Source: Eubacteriales bacterium (GTDB taxonomy: Bacteria; Bacillota; Clostridia; Lachnospirales; Lachnospiraceae). From it: 64,000 nucleotides of DNA. Under the pieces are notes generated by a model. It searched no databases, was not told the DNA's origin, and saw nothing but the letters and a program-made list of their open reading frames with translations. The stretch is taken from contig JAUNSC010000008.1 of the NCBI GenBank assembly GCA_030539395.1, positions 31,025-95,024 of the forward strand, in the 5' to 3' direction. The position numbers and the translations under genes are program-made. Below, piece after piece: positions 16,754 through 25,736 of the stretch; position 1 is the stretch's first letter; each line of letters opens with the position of its first letter.

Positions 16754-17560
16754 TTATCTCTCAGCTGATTTATCCAACGCCCCGTGAGCCAGCCCAACAG
16801 TCTCTTTTACCGAAACAGGCCGTGACTGACCGCACTTTTGCAAATGCAGCAAATATTCGATATTTCCTTCCGGTCCTTTGATTGGCGAAAATTCCAGTTC
16901 CCTCACCGCAAAACCGATCTCTTTTGCATATGCAACCACTTTTTCAATTACTTCCTCATGGACAGCCGGGTCTCTGACTACCCCTTTTTTGCCGACTTTC
17001 TCGCGTCCTGCCTCAAACTGGGGTTTGATCAGGCATACGACTTCTCCCGTATCTGACAGAAGGTTTTTTACGGGAAGAAGAACTTTTGTAAGGGAAATAA
17101 ACGACACATCGACAGATGCAAATTCTACTGCTTCCCCGATATCCTCCGGAACCACATACCGTATATTTGTCTTTTCCATACAAACGACACGTTCATCCTG
17201 CCGCAATCTCCAATCCAGCTGACCGTATCCCACATCTACTGAATAAACCTTTACAGCGCCGTTCTGCAGCATGCAGTCCGTAAATCCTCCTGTGGATGCT
17301 CCCACGTCCATACAAACTTTATCCTGCAGTGTCAGATCAAAATGCTGCATGGCTTTTTCAAGTTTCAATCCGCCGCGGCTCACATAGCGCAGGGTGTTTC
17401 CTTTTACCGTAATCTCTACAGTATCCGGAAAACTGGTTCCCGCCTTATCTTCACGCTGCCCGTCTACCAGCACACACCCGGACATGATCAACGCTTTTGC
17501 TTTTTCTCTTGACGGTGCAAGATTCCTTTGCACCATCAGTACGTCTAATCTTTCTTTCAT
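16754..17560 (-). CDS. tlyA: TlyA-family rRNA 2'-O-methyltransferase/haemolysin-like protein
   Basis: A 268-residue protein with an N-terminal S4 RNA-binding domain (R-L-D-V-L-M-V-Q-R ... S-R-E-K-A-K-A-L-I-M-S-G near residues 3-30) and a C-terminal FtsJ-type methyltransferase domain. The SAM motif is D-V-G-A-S-T-G-G-F-T-D-C near residue 80, and later motifs include I-K-P-Q-F-E and G-N-I-E-Y. TlyA of mycobacteria methylates cytidines in 16S and 23S rRNA; Firmicute members (B. subtilis YqxC) are less studied. The start overlaps the dxs stop by four bases, implying coupled translation. Confidence 0.92.
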   Translation of the reverse strand: MKERLDVLMVQRNLAPSREKAKALIMSGCVLVDGQREDKAGTSFPDTVEITVKGNTLRYVSRGGLKLEKAMQHFDLTLQDKVCMDVGASTGGFTDCMLQNGAVKVYSVDVGYGQLDWRLRQDERVVCMEKTNIRYVVPEDIGEAVEFASVDVSFISLTKVLLPVKNLLSDTGEVVCLIKPQFEAGREKVGKKGVVRDPAVHEEVIEKVVAYAKEIGFAVRELEFSPIKGPEGNIEYLLHLQKCGQSRPVSVKETVGLAHGALDKSAER

Positions 17561-19449
17561 CTATCTGCTCCTGTCAGACATTCCTGTAATCCAATATATT
17601 CTGCAACAATCCTTTTCACGATCGTCTCTGCATCAATTCCGGCCTCCGCCCTCAGCAGATCCACATTCCCGTGTTCCACATAAGCATCCGGCAGAGAAAT
17701 ATTCAACATCCTTAATCTGCTTTGTGTCTCATTTAGATATTCAAGAACATTCTCACCAAATCCGCCGCTTTTCACATTTTCTTCCATAGTGACCAGAAGT
17801 TTATGATCTTTTGCAAGTTCCAAAAGCTGCTTTTTATCAAATGGCTTCACAAATCTGGCATTTATCAGAGTACATGAATAACCCGTTTCACGGAGGCGCT
17901 CTCTGACCTCTACTGCTGTTTTCACCATGCTTCCTACTGCCAGCAGAGCAATTTCCGTCTCATCATATATTACTTCCGCTTTCCCATATTCAACAGGTGC
18001 ACGAAATCTTTCAAGACCGTCATATGCCTCCCCCCGGGGATAACGCAGTGCAACCGGCCCGTCATAAGCCACTGCAAATTTCATCATATCCGAAAGTTCC
18101 CATTTGTTCTTCGGCGCCATCACGCACATATTCGGAATAGAGGATAAATAAGATAAATCAAAAATCCCCTGATGTGTCTCTCCGTCACTTCCCACAAGCC
18201 CTGCCCGGTCAACAGCAAAAACCACATGAAGATTTTGTATACATACATCATGCAATATCTGGTCATATGCTCTCTGCAGGAATGATGAATATACTGCCAC
18301 AATCGGCTTTAATCCTGCCGCAGCAAGCCCTGCTGCAAAAGTGACAGCATGCTGCTCTGCAATGCCCACATCAAAAAATCTGTCAGGAAACATATTGCGA
18401 AACCGTTTCAGACCCGTCCCATCCGGCATTGCAGCCGTAATCGCCACCACATCCGGTTCTCTGTCTCCCATTTTCCTCATCACAGTAGAAAATACATCTG
18501 TATAATTTGCTTTTAAACGCTTTTTTTTCGGAAGACCAGTCTCAATCTCAAAGGGTTCCGCGCCATGGAACCTTGCCGGATGGCGCATGGCCGGTTCGTA
18601 CCCCTGCCCTTTCTGGGTACAGACGTGAAAAAGTACCGCTCCCTTTACTCTCTTAGCCTTTTCAAAGGTTTTAACAAGCTGATCGATATTGTGACCATCA
18701 ACCGGTCCCAGATAAGTCAGCCCCATTTCTTCAAACAGCATCCCCGGAACAAAAAACTGTTTAATACCATTTTTTGTCCTGCGTACCCTCTCAACAATCT
18801 GTTCCCCATAAACAGGGATTTTTGACAATGTATTTTTAACCCCTTCATTCAGGTTCATATATCCTTCTCTGGTACGGACTGTATTCAGGTAATTGGACAA
18901 TCCACCCACATTTTCAGATATTGACATGTTATTATCATTCAAAACAATAATAAAATTCGTATCAAGCCTGGATGCATTGTTCAGAGCCTCCCATGCCATT
19001 CCGCCCGTCAGTGATCCGTCTCCGATAACAGAAACGACATGATAGTTTTCTCCTTTCAGATCTCTGGCTTTGGCATACCCCAAACCAGCCGATACGGAAG
19101 TAGAACTGTGTCCTGTATCAAAAGCATCGCAGGGACTTTCTTTCCTTTTCGGAAATCCGCTCATTCCGCCAAATTTGCGCAATGTGTCAAATCCGTCCTT
19201 GCGTCCGGTCAACAATTTATGCGTATATGACTGATGCCCCACATCCCAGATTATTTTATCCTGCGGCAAATTAAAACTCAGGTGTAATGCCATAGTGAGT
19301 TCCACCACACCGAGATTTGAACCGAGATGTCCTCCGTTTTCACTGATTTTTTCAATCAGAAATGCCCGGATCTCTCCTGCAAGCTGCTCCACTTCTTCCG
19401 TATTTAATTCTTTTATATCGTTTTCCTTTTGAATTCTGTCCAGAATCAT
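17557..19449 (-). CDS. dxs: 1-deoxy-D-xylulose-5-phosphate synthase
   Basis: A 630-residue thiamine-diphosphate enzyme joining pyruvate and glyceraldehyde 3-phosphate, the first step of the MEP isoprenoid pathway. It has the TPP motif G-D-G-S-L-T-G-G-M-A-W-E-A-L-N-N near residue 150, the N-terminal G-H-Q-S-Y-T-H-K-L-L-T-G-R segment with a catalytic His, and D-V-G-I-A-E-Q-H-A-V-T-F in the second domain. ATG 19449 (with AGGTGAG upstream) is preferred over the GTG three codons earlier because it gives the usual M-(I/L)-L-(D/E)-x-I start. It is adjacent to ispA, so isoprenoid precursor synthesis and chain elongation are co-transcribed. Confidence 0.96.
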   Translation of the reverse strand: MILDRIQKENDIKELNTEEVEQLAGEIRAFLIEKISENGGHLGSNLGVVELTMALHLSFNLPQDKIIWDVGHQSYTHKLLTGRKDGFDTLRKFGGMSGFPKRKESPCDAFDTGHSSTSVSAGLGYAKARDLKGENYHVVSVIGDGSLTGGMAWEALNNASRLDTNFIIVLNDNNMSISENVGGLSNYLNTVRTREGYMNLNEGVKNTLSKIPVYGEQIVERVRRTKNGIKQFFVPGMLFEEMGLTYLGPVDGHNIDQLVKTFEKAKRVKGAVLFHVCTQKGQGYEPAMRHPARFHGAEPFEIETGLPKKKRLKANYTDVFSTVMRKMGDREPDVVAITAAMPDGTGLKRFRNMFPDRFFDVGIAEQHAVTFAAGLAAAGLKPIVAVYSSFLQRAYDQILHDVCIQNLHVVFAVDRAGLVGSDGETHQGIFDLSYLSSIPNMCVMAPKNKWELSDMMKFAVAYDGPVALRYPRGEAYDGLERFRAPVEYGKAEVIYDETEIALLAVGSMVKTAVEVRERLRETGYSCTLINARFVKPFDKKQLLELAKDHKLLVTMEENVKSGGFGENVLEYLNETQSRLRMLNISLPDAYVEHGNVDLLRAEAGIDAETIVKRIVAEYIGLQECLTGADR

Positions 19450-19461
19450 TTTTCTCACCTG

Positions 19462-20349
19462 TTAATTTCTCCGGGTGATCAATGCCCGGATTAATTTTTC
19501 CAGAAATATATTTTCCTGCGGCAAAGAAGATAATGTATCAATTGCATGATGAGATATGTTTTCCACATCTTTTCCTGCCTCTTCCAGCCCTTTCAGCGTC
19601 ACATAAGTTGTTTTATGATTTTTTTCATCACTATTGACCGGTTTGCCCAGTTCCTGCCGTGTACTGGTCACATCCAGGATGTCATCCTGAATCTGGAAAG
19701 CAAGTCCTACATCATTTGCCACGCTGCGGACTGCAGACACATTCTCCTCATCCGCACCAGCCAGAATCGCCCCGATCATCATGGAACTTTCGATCAGTGC
19801 ACTTGTCTTTAAACGGTATATAAAATCCAGCATATCCTCTGAGAGCGGTTTTCCATCATTCTGCACATCCACCGCCTGTCCGCCGATCATGCCATTGATC
19901 CCTGTTTTCTTTGCAAGAACAGTCATTGCCCTGCCTATATTTGTATTTTCAGGTTCCATTGAAAAAGCCTTGCAGGCTGTTTCATATGCATAATTCAAAA
20001 GGCCGTCGCCAGCCAGAATTGCCATTGCTTCCCCATACACAATGTGTGTTGTCTTTCTTCCGCGGCGGTATTCATCATTATCCATTGCGGGTAAATCATC
20101 ATGTATCAGAGAATGTGTGTGTATCATCTCAATAGCTGCCATAAATGGTTCTGCAATTTTTCCCTTACCGCCAAACAACCGGAATGTTTCCTGCATAAGA
20201 AGCGGCCGAAGCCGCTTTCCTCCCGCTGTCATACTGTAATTCATAGCCTCCAGAAGAAGTTTCTGATATCCTTTCTCCTCAGGCAGATATTGATATACTA
20301 TTTCCTGTACTTCCAGGGAGCGTTTCTTTAATTCTTCTTCAAAAGTCAC
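19462..20349 (-). CDS. ispA: Polyprenyl synthetase (farnesyl diphosphate synthase, IspA)
   Basis: A 295-residue trans-prenyltransferase. It has the first Asp-rich motif H-D-D-L-P-A-M-D-N-D near residue 88 and the second Q-I-Q-D-D-I-L-D-V near 225, with the G-G-K-R-L-R-P substrate site near 45. It condenses dimethylallyl and isopentenyl diphosphates, most likely to farnesyl diphosphate given its length and position. It starts with GTG (AGGTGG upstream), overlapping the xseB end by 11 bases. The order xseA-xseB-ispA-dxs-tlyA is widely conserved in Firmicutes. Confidence 0.95.
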   Translation of the reverse strand: MTFEEELKKRSLEVQEIVYQYLPEEKGYQKLLLEAMNYSMTAGGKRLRPLLMQETFRLFGGKGKIAEPFMAAIEMIHTHSLIHDDLPAMDNDEYRRGRKTTHIVYGEAMAILAGDGLLNYAYETACKAFSMEPENTNIGRAMTVLAKKTGINGMIGGQAVDVQNDGKPLSEDMLDFIYRLKTSALIESSMMIGAILAGADEENVSAVRSVANDVGLAFQIQDDILDVTSTRQELGKPVNSDEKNHKTTYVTLKGLEEAGKDVENISHHAIDTLSSLPQENIFLEKLIRALITRRN

Positions 20350-20566
20350 TCAATCCACCTTCTTCATCCATGACCTGCATCTTCTTTTCCACACAGTCAA
20401 TTTTCCGGTTACATTGTCTGATCAGTTCCATTCCCTTCTGGTAAACATCAAAAGACTGTTCCAGCGTAATATCTCTGCTCTCAAGAGCTGCCAGCATATT
20501 CTCCAGTTTTTCAAAGGATTCCTCCAGTGTCAGTTCCTGCGCCTCCTGCACATTTTTTTCAGCCAT
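20339..20566 (-). CDS. xseB: Exodeoxyribonuclease VII small subunit
   Basis: A 75-residue, mostly helical protein with the family core S-F-E-K-L-E-N-M-L-A-A-L-E-S-R-D-I-T-L-E-Q-S-F-D-V-Y-Q-K-G-M near residues 14-47. Several XseB subunits bind one XseA to form exonuclease VII, which degrades single-stranded DNA from both ends. It lies nine bases after xseA. Confidence 0.95.
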   Translation of the reverse strand: MAEKNVQEAQELTLEESFEKLENMLAALESRDITLEQSFDVYQKGMELIRQCNRKIDCVEKKMQVMDEEGGLSDF

Positions 20567-20575
20567 CCGATATCC

Positions 20576-21781
20576 TCAATACTTTCTTTTTTCTGTGCCG
20601 CTGATTGTTGCATGAATACATCCGTCCGTCACGTAGAGTCTCATTGCTTCACCGGCCTTTACCTGTTTTATTTCCGATATATTTTTCCCATCTGAATCCA
20701 CAGCATAAGAATAACCCTGCTGCAGTTTATCAAGTGGGGAAAGTCCTTTCATGCGTTCTGCATATACCATCATCTGATGCCTTTTTCTCTCCAGCATCTG
20801 CGTCATCAGATACTGTAACTTATCTTCTTTTTCCATCAGCATCTGGCGTTTTTCGCGGATCTGATTACGTGGGCTTAAAAGTACCAGTCTGCTTTGCAGA
20901 TGCCCAAGCTCCTGTTTCGCAGTATGCAGCCGGCTTTTCATTCGAAGAGTCATCTGATTCTGATATCTGTCCAGCTGCTGCAAAATACCCGCCACATCCG
21001 CAACTGCCAGTTCTGCTGCCGCTGACGGCGTTGGCGCACGCAGATCAGCCACATAATCTGCGATCGTAAAATCTGTTTCATGTCCGACTGCCGAAATTAC
21101 AGGGACACTGCATCCGAAAATTGCCCGTGCCACGATCTCTTCATTAAATGCCCACAGATCCTCTATGGAACCGCCGCCTCTGCCTACGATCATCACATCC
21201 ACGCCATAGGCATCCAACGCTTCGATCCCGCGTACGATGCTGGGAGCTGCATCTTTTCCCTGCACCAATGCAGGGTACAGAATCAGTCTGACATATGGAT
21301 TTCTCCGGTACGCTATATTCTGAATGTCCCTGATTGCTGCTCCGGCAGGAGCTGTAACGATTCCAACCGTTTTTGCATACGCCGGTACAGGCTGCTTATA
21401 TTCAGGAGCAAACATCCCCATTTCTTCCAGCTCTCTTTTCAGAGCCTCAAATTTTTCATATAACAGACCGGCACCATCCAGAATAATCTCATTTGCATAC
21501 ATCTGATATCTGCCGTCTCTCTCATAAACACTGATTCCGCCCAGAACAATTACGCTCTGACCATTCTGCAATCTGAAAGAAAGACCTCCGCGGTTTCCGG
21601 CAAACATCACACATGCCATACATCCTGTTTCATCTTTCAGTGAGAAGTAGATGTGTCCGGATGAGTGATACTTGCAGTTTGAGACTTCTCCCTTCACGTA
21701 AATCCGTCTCAGCATATAGTCTTCTGCAAGCATATTTTTTATATAATGATTTACCTGTCCAACAGAATATATATTTTTCAT
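20576..21781 (-). CDS. xseA: Exodeoxyribonuclease VII large subunit
   Basis: The 401-residue catalytic subunit. An N-terminal OB-fold (about residues 5-100, with V-K-G-E-V-S-N-C-K-Y-H-S-S-G-H-I-Y-F-S-L-K-D) precedes the nuclease domain with V-G-I-V-T-A-P-A-G-A-A-I-R-D-I and V-G-R-G-G-G-S-I-E-D-L-W-A-F-N. A coiled-coil region rich in Arg, Gln and Leu follows (about 265-355), and a short C-terminal beta tail ends the protein. It works with XseB in DNA repair and mismatch processing. It starts nine bases after the nusB stop. Confidence 0.96.
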   Translation of the reverse strand: MKNIYSVGQVNHYIKNMLAEDYMLRRIYVKGEVSNCKYHSSGHIYFSLKDETGCMACVMFAGNRGGLSFRLQNGQSVIVLGGISVYERDGRYQMYANEIILDGAGLLYEKFEALKRELEEMGMFAPEYKQPVPAYAKTVGIVTAPAGAAIRDIQNIAYRRNPYVRLILYPALVQGKDAAPSIVRGIEALDAYGVDVMIVGRGGGSIEDLWAFNEEIVARAIFGCSVPVISAVGHETDFTIADYVADLRAPTPSAAAELAVADVAGILQQLDRYQNQMTLRMKSRLHTAKQELGHLQSRLVLLSPRNQIREKRQMLMEKEDKLQYLMTQMLERKRHQMMVYAERMKGLSPLDKLQQGYSYAVDSDGKNISEIKQVKAGEAMRLYVTDGCIHATISGTEKRKY

Positions 21782-21790
21782 GGATTATCC

Positions 21791-22195
21791 CTATTTTACA
21801 ACTTTTGCCAGTACACCATTCACAAAAGACGGAGAATCGTCTCCGCCGAATTTCTTTGCAAGCTCAACGGCTTCGTTGATTGCAACTCCAACGGGTATAT
21901 CCTCATCCATTAATGCTTCGTAAGCCGCAAGACGCAAAACTGCCAGATCCACCTTGTTCATACGAGCCAGTTTCCAACCTTCTGAAACTTTCGACAGCTT
22001 TTCATCCAGTTCCGGCAAAGCCCCTTCAATCTTATGAAATTTTTCTAAAATATAGTTTGCCTCTTTTTCTGTAAAATCAGCTTCCTCTACTTCGTCCATA
22101 TAAAGTTCTGCCTGGTTATTCAATTCCTCTCCTCTGTAGAACTCCAATAAAAACAGTAGTTTAAAAATATGCTCCCTCATTTCTCTTCTGCTCAT
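21791..22195 (-). CDS. nusB: Transcription antitermination factor NusB
   Basis: A 134-residue all-helical RNA-binding protein. It has the N-terminal M-S-R-R-E-M-R-E-H-I-F-K-L-L-F region, R-M-N-K-V-D-L-A-V-L-R-L-A-A-Y-E near residue 77 and the C-terminal I-N-E-A-V-E-L-A-K-K-F-G-G-D-D-S-P-S-F-V-N-G-V-L near 105. With NusE it binds boxA RNA during rRNA transcription. It lies between the Asp23-type gene and xseA. Confidence 0.95.
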   Translation of the reverse strand: MSRREMREHIFKLLFLLEFYRGEELNNQAELYMDEVEEADFTEKEANYILEKFHKIEGALPELDEKLSKVSEGWKLARMNKVDLAVLRLAAYEALMDEDIPVGVAINEAVELAKKFGGDDSPSFVNGVLAKVVK

Positions 22196-22251
22196 AATTT
22201 CTCCTCTAAAAAGAAAGTCCCAAAAGATACCCTTTTGAGACAGTCTAAAAT

Positions 22252-22638
22252 TTAATTGCCTTTTTCCATTGTCACATTGGCAATTTTGATATTTACATTT
22301 TCAACGTTCAGTCCTGTCATATTCTCTACGGCGGCTTTTACCTTTTCCTGCACTTTCTGGCAAGTCTTCGGTACGCTGAAGCCATAATCAAGATTCAGGG
22401 TTAAATCCACATTTACCACTCCGTTTTCCATTGTGGTCCGTACACCCTTGGAGAGCCCTCTCATGCCAATCTTGCTCACCAGCTCATTTGTAATATTTCC
22501 ACCCATGCTGGCAACCCCCTTCACTTCTGTAGCTGCCAGTCCTGCTATAATCGTAAGCACTTCATTCGATATCTGAACCTGTCCTGCTGCCCCGTTATCC
22601 ATAACGGTGTAGCCATTTTGAAGTTCTTCCTTACCCAT
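22252..22638 (-). CDS. Asp23/Gls24 family envelope-stress protein
   Basis: A 128-residue protein of the Asp23/Gls24 family (YqhY-like). It has Q-I-S-N-E-V-L-T-I-I-A-G-L-A-A-T-E-V-K-G-V near residue 22, then the G-M-S/R-G-L-S-K-G-V segment, V-D-L-T-L-N-L-D-Y-G near 73 and I-K-I-A-N-V at the end. In B. subtilis yqhY sits at the same place before nusB and influences lipid metabolism; the precise function is not settled. It is the first gene of the operon running to recN, behind a SigA promoter and an AAGGAGGTCG ribosome site. Confidence 0.9.
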   Translation of the reverse strand: MGKEELQNGYTVMDNGAAGQVQISNEVLTIIAGLAATEVKGVASMGGNITNELVSKIGMRGLSKGVRTTMENGVVNVDLTLNLDYGFSVPKTCQKVQEKVKAAVENMTGLNVENVNIKIANVTMEKGN

Positions 22639-22687
22639 AATAATCGACCTCCTTCAATGACCCGTCCTTTTGTCACTCGTCCTTTAA

Positions 22688-22716
22688 AGTATACCAAATA
22701 ATCAAGGCTTTGTAAA
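22688..22716 (-). promoter_or_regulatory. SigA promoter of the Asp23-nusB-xseAB-ispA-dxs-tlyA-nadK-argR-recN operon
   Basis: On the minus strand TTTACA (22711-22716) and TATACT (22688-22693) have a 17-base spacer, about 50 bases before the Asp23-type gene. Gene spacings downstream are small (4-base overlaps to about 57 bases), so one transcript of roughly 9 kb to the terminator at 13643-13672 is likely. Confidence 0.78.
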
Positions 22717-22758
22717 GTTTCATTTCCATTTTACAGATCTGCCCGCCATGCATGCGCA

Positions 22759-24345
22759 TTATCTTCCAAACTCTGACAGCACCAGACCCGGATTTCGCTC
22801 AAGTGTCATTCCCACACTCCAGGAGTTTACCCAGATCAGCAGCGGCCTTCCTTTCAGATCCTGGATTTTCTTCATATCAGATGTGCCGGTCAGCTTATTC
22901 ATATCAATATCTTCATTTTCTATCCAGCGGATATGCTCATAAGGAAGATTTTCCATGCGGATTTCCACATTGTATTCGTTCTCCAAACGGTATTTCAGAA
23001 CTTCAAACTGCAGGACTCCTACAACCCCCACAATGATCTCCTCCATACCGGTGTTAAATTCCTGGAATATCTGAATCGCACCTTCCTGTGCAATCTGTGT
23101 AATACCTTTCACAAACTGCTTACGTTTCATTGTATCCACCTGACGCACTCTCGCAAAATGTTCCGGTGCAAAGGTTGGAATTCCTTCATACTGAAATTTC
23201 TTTCCGGGCATGCAGATCGTATCTCCGATAGAATAAATGCCCGGATCAAATACACCGATAATATCGCCTGCATAAGCTTCATCCACAATATGCCGTTCCT
23301 GAGCCATCATCTGCTGTGGCTGGGACAGTCTCTGCTTTTTATTCCCCTGCACATGATACACCTCCATTCCGGCATCGAACCGTCCGGAACAAATTCGCAT
23401 AAAGGCAATACGGTCACGGTGAGCCTTGTTCATGTTTGCCTGGATTTTAAATACAAATGCAGAGAAATCCTCTTCCATCGGATCAATCACACCGATATCC
23501 GCTTTTCTCGGGAGAGGCGATGTTGTCATCTGCAAAAAATGCTTCAGGAAAATTTCTACGCCAAAATTTGTAAGCGCTGAACCAAAAAAGACCGGAGAAA
23601 GTTTTCCCTGGCTGACCAGTTCCTGGTCAAATTCCGCACTTGCACCGTCCAGCAATTCTATTTCTTCCATCAGGGTTGACATGTTTTCTTCTCCGACAAA
23701 CTCCTGCAATTCCGGTGAATCAATAGGAATTTCCCTTGATTCTCCCTCTTTTGTTCCTTTCTGTGTATCAGAAAATGTTGTCACTTTCCTGCTTCCGCGC
23801 TCATAAACACCTTTAAAATTCTTTCCGGAACCGATGGGCCAGTTAATCGGACAGGTGGCAATTCCCAGTTCCTTTTCGATGTCATCCAAAAGTTCAAACG
23901 TATCATTGGCATCCCTGTCCATTTTGTTGATAAACGTAAATATCGGGATATGGCGCATCACACATACTTTGAACAGCTTTCTTGTCTGGGCCTCTACACC
24001 TTTGGAAGCGTCAATTACCATCACCGCAGAATCGGCTGCCATCAAGGTACGGTAAGTATCCTCTGAGAAATCCTGATGCCCGGGAGTATCCAGAATGTTA
24101 ATGCAATATCCGTCATAATTGAACTGCAGTACGGAAGAGGTAACGGAAATACCTCTTTCTTTTTCTATTTCCATCCAGTCTGATACGGCATGTCTTGCTG
24201 TAGCTTTTCCTTTTACAGAGCCGGCCAGATTGATGGCTCCGCCATACAGCAGAAATTTTTCTGTCAAAGTCGTTTTTCCGGCATCCGGATGCGAAATAAT
24301 CGCAAAGGTACGCCGTTTCTTTATTTCACTTGTAATATCACTCAC
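22759..24345 (-). CDS. prfC: Peptide chain release factor 3
   Basis: A 528-residue translational GTPase that recycles RF1 and RF2 after termination. It has P-loop S-H-P-D-A-G-K-T-T-L-T-E near residue 20, D-T-P-G-H-Q-D-F near 90, N-K-M-D-R near 140, and the RF3 C-terminal domain with G-V-V-G-V-L-Q-F-E-V-L-K-Y-R-L. The start chosen is GTG 24345, because GGAGGA lies six bases before it and the product then begins like RF3; the reading upstream to 24399 is 5' leader. It has a consensus promoter with a dyad over the start site. Confidence 0.95.
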   Translation of the reverse strand: MSDITSEIKKRRTFAIISHPDAGKTTLTEKFLLYGGAINLAGSVKGKATARHAVSDWMEIEKERGISVTSSVLQFNYDGYCINILDTPGHQDFSEDTYRTLMAADSAVMVIDASKGVEAQTRKLFKVCVMRHIPIFTFINKMDRDANDTFELLDDIEKELGIATCPINWPIGSGKNFKGVYERGSRKVTTFSDTQKGTKEGESREIPIDSPELQEFVGEENMSTLMEEIELLDGASAEFDQELVSQGKLSPVFFGSALTNFGVEIFLKHFLQMTTSPLPRKADIGVIDPMEEDFSAFVFKIQANMNKAHRDRIAFMRICSGRFDAGMEVYHVQGNKKQRLSQPQQMMAQERHIVDEAYAGDIIGVFDPGIYSIGDTICMPGKKFQYEGIPTFAPEHFARVRQVDTMKRKQFVKGITQIAQEGAIQIFQEFNTGMEEIIVGVVGVLQFEVLKYRLENEYNVEIRMENLPYEHIRWIENEDIDMNKLTGTSDMKKIQDLKGRPLLIWVNSWSVGMTLERNPGLVLSEFGR

Positions 24346-24404
24346 AATTGTTCCTCCATATCCTGTAATGTACCCGCAAAACAGATACATATGCTCCACA
24401 TCGT

Positions 24405-24420
24405 ATAATCCACGGATTAT
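24405..24420. repeat. Dyad at the transcription start of prfC
   Basis: ATAATCC and GGATTAT form perfect 7-base arms around two bases. The dyad abuts the -10 box of the prfC promoter on its downstream side, the position of a repressor operator. It could also be a small hairpin at the mRNA 5' end. Confidence 0.45.
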
Positions 24421-24447
24421 CTTAACAAAAGAGGGAATTCATGTCAA
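24419..24447 (-). promoter_or_regulatory. SigA promoter of prfC
   Basis: On the minus strand TTGACA (24442-24447) and TAAGAT (24419-24424) have a 17-base spacer, with a leader of about 65 bases to the GTG start. Confidence 0.8.
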
Positions 24448-24489
24448 CGAGGTATCCGAAAATATCCCATAAATCCCAATGCAAAATCC

Positions 24490-24529
24490 AAAAATGGCAC
24501 TGACAGGATAATCCCCCAGTGCCATTTTT
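24490..24529 (-). terminator. Terminator of the spoIIIA operon
   Basis: AAAAATGGCACTG pairs with CAGTGCCATTTTT around a 14-base loop, 45 bases after the spoIIIAH stop, followed by T-rich sequence on the minus strand. Confidence 0.85.
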
Positions 24530-24573
24530 ACTAAAAAATCAAATTTGCCGAAACAAATACGGCGTCTGCTCTT

Positions 24574-25158
24574 TTATTCCCCGCTTACCGGTGTGATTAC
24601 AATGTTTTCACCGGAAATTTCCGTTTTCCTTTTCACAATATCTTCAATCTGTGCCCGCTGTGCATCGCTGATCTCTGCCATATTAATTACCACATCCACA
24701 CTGTTATCTGTGATACTGACAACACTTTCTTCAAACCCTTTTGCATCCAGAAGGAGTTCTGCCGCCGCTTCACGTTCTGCCTTTTCTGTCAGAGATGTAA
24801 TACTGTCAATGGCATTTTGTTTTTGCTCTTCATCAATCATGTCATTGTTGATGACTTCCATCAGTGTTTCCTTATTCTGAGCCCGCAGCTGTTCTCTGGT
24901 CAGTTTGGCCTGAGCCGCCACCTGTGATGCCCCGACACTTGTCAGCACAGCTTCTCCCGGTGTGTCTGTAATGTCATCCGCCTCTGCCACATCTTCCACA
25001 GTAATCCCGTTTTCCTGCAGAATCTGATCTTCCGAAACGCTGCTCTGTACAACGGCCTCCTCCAGTTTGGTTCCGGAATAGTTCAGATACCCGGCCACCG
25101 CAATCATAATAGCAAGTGCCGTTATGATGACCTGGTTCTTTTTCAAGATATGTTTCAC
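24574..25158 (-). CDS. spoIIIAH: Stage III sporulation protein AH
   Basis: A 194-residue membrane protein with one N-terminal helix (about residues 8-24, V-I-I-T-A-L-A-I-M-I-A-V-A-G-Y-L-N-Y) and an extracellular YscJ/FliF-like ring domain in the C-terminal half (E-A-A-A-E-L-L-L-D-A-K-G-F-E-E-S-V-V-S-I). SpoIIIAH in the mother cell pairs with SpoIIQ in the forespore to form the feeding-tube channel. The start is GTG 25158 with AAGGAG eight bases upstream; a TTG six codons earlier overlaps the spoIIIAG stop. It is the last gene of the operon. Confidence 0.93.
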   Translation of the reverse strand: MKHILKKNQVIITALAIMIAVAGYLNYSGTKLEEAVVQSSVSEDQILQENGITVEDVAEADDITDTPGEAVLTSVGASQVAAQAKLTREQLRAQNKETLMEVINNDMIDEEQKQNAIDSITSLTEKAEREAAAELLLDAKGFEESVVSITDNSVDVVINMAEISDAQRAQIEDIVKRKTEISGENIVITPVSGE

Positions 25159-25172
25159 CTTCTTCTCTCCTT

Positions 25173-25733
25173 TCAATTCATCTTCATTACTTTGATTTTA
25201 TGCGCTTCCAGACCGAATAATGCCATTACTGCATCAGTAATATTCTTTTCTGTTACAGGATCATCTCCGCCCTGGGCCAGCACCAGCACTCCGCCTATTT
25301 CGGGAGCTATTTCTCGTATCACATACGGGATCTGCGTATCATCACTCTTAGAATAAACCGTTGTTTCCTCACGCTGCACTTCTTTTTCCGTCCGTACAAC
25401 ACCTTCAGAGCCCTCTTCCTGACTGTTTCTTTCCTGGACCGGAACATCTTTTTCTACAATCTTTTCTCCGCTGTCCACCTGGGTGATCATTACCTTTACC
25501 CGCCCGGCTCCTGCCATCTGTTCCAAAATTCTTTCAAGTCTCGTCTCAAGATCTGTCACCTGCGTTATATCCGAATTTTCTTCCTGTACTTTTTGCACAA
25601 GCTTCTCTTTGTCATCAGCAGGCACCGGAATGGCAATTACGATTATAAGAATTCCCGCCAAAAGCAGGATAAACCACTGGTCTTTTCGTACATTCCTGAG
25701 TTTTTCCAGATAACGGCCTTTTCTTTCCCCCAT
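25173..25733 (-). CDS. spoIIIAG: Stage III sporulation protein AG
   Basis: A 186-residue mother-cell membrane protein with a single helix (about residues 18-35) and an extracellular ring-forming domain. The domain keeps L-E-R-I-L-E-Q-M-A-G-A-G-R-V-K-V-M-I-T near residue 68, I-A-P-E-I-G-G-V-L-V-L-A-Q-G-G-D-D-P near 140 and a final V-M-A-L-F-G-L-E-A-H-K-I-K-V. An acidic Glu/Gln-rich insert lies between the strands. It forms a large ring in the A-Q channel. It starts three bases after spoIIIAF. Confidence 0.93.
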   Translation of the reverse strand: MGERKGRYLEKLRNVRKDQWFILLLAGILIIVIAIPVPADDKEKLVQKVQEENSDITQVTDLETRLERILEQMAGAGRVKVMITQVDSGEKIVEKDVPVQERNSQEEGSEGVVRTEKEVQREETTVYSKSDDTQIPYVIREIAPEIGGVLVLAQGGDDPVTEKNITDAVMALFGLEAHKIKVMKMN

Positions 25734-25736
25734 TGC

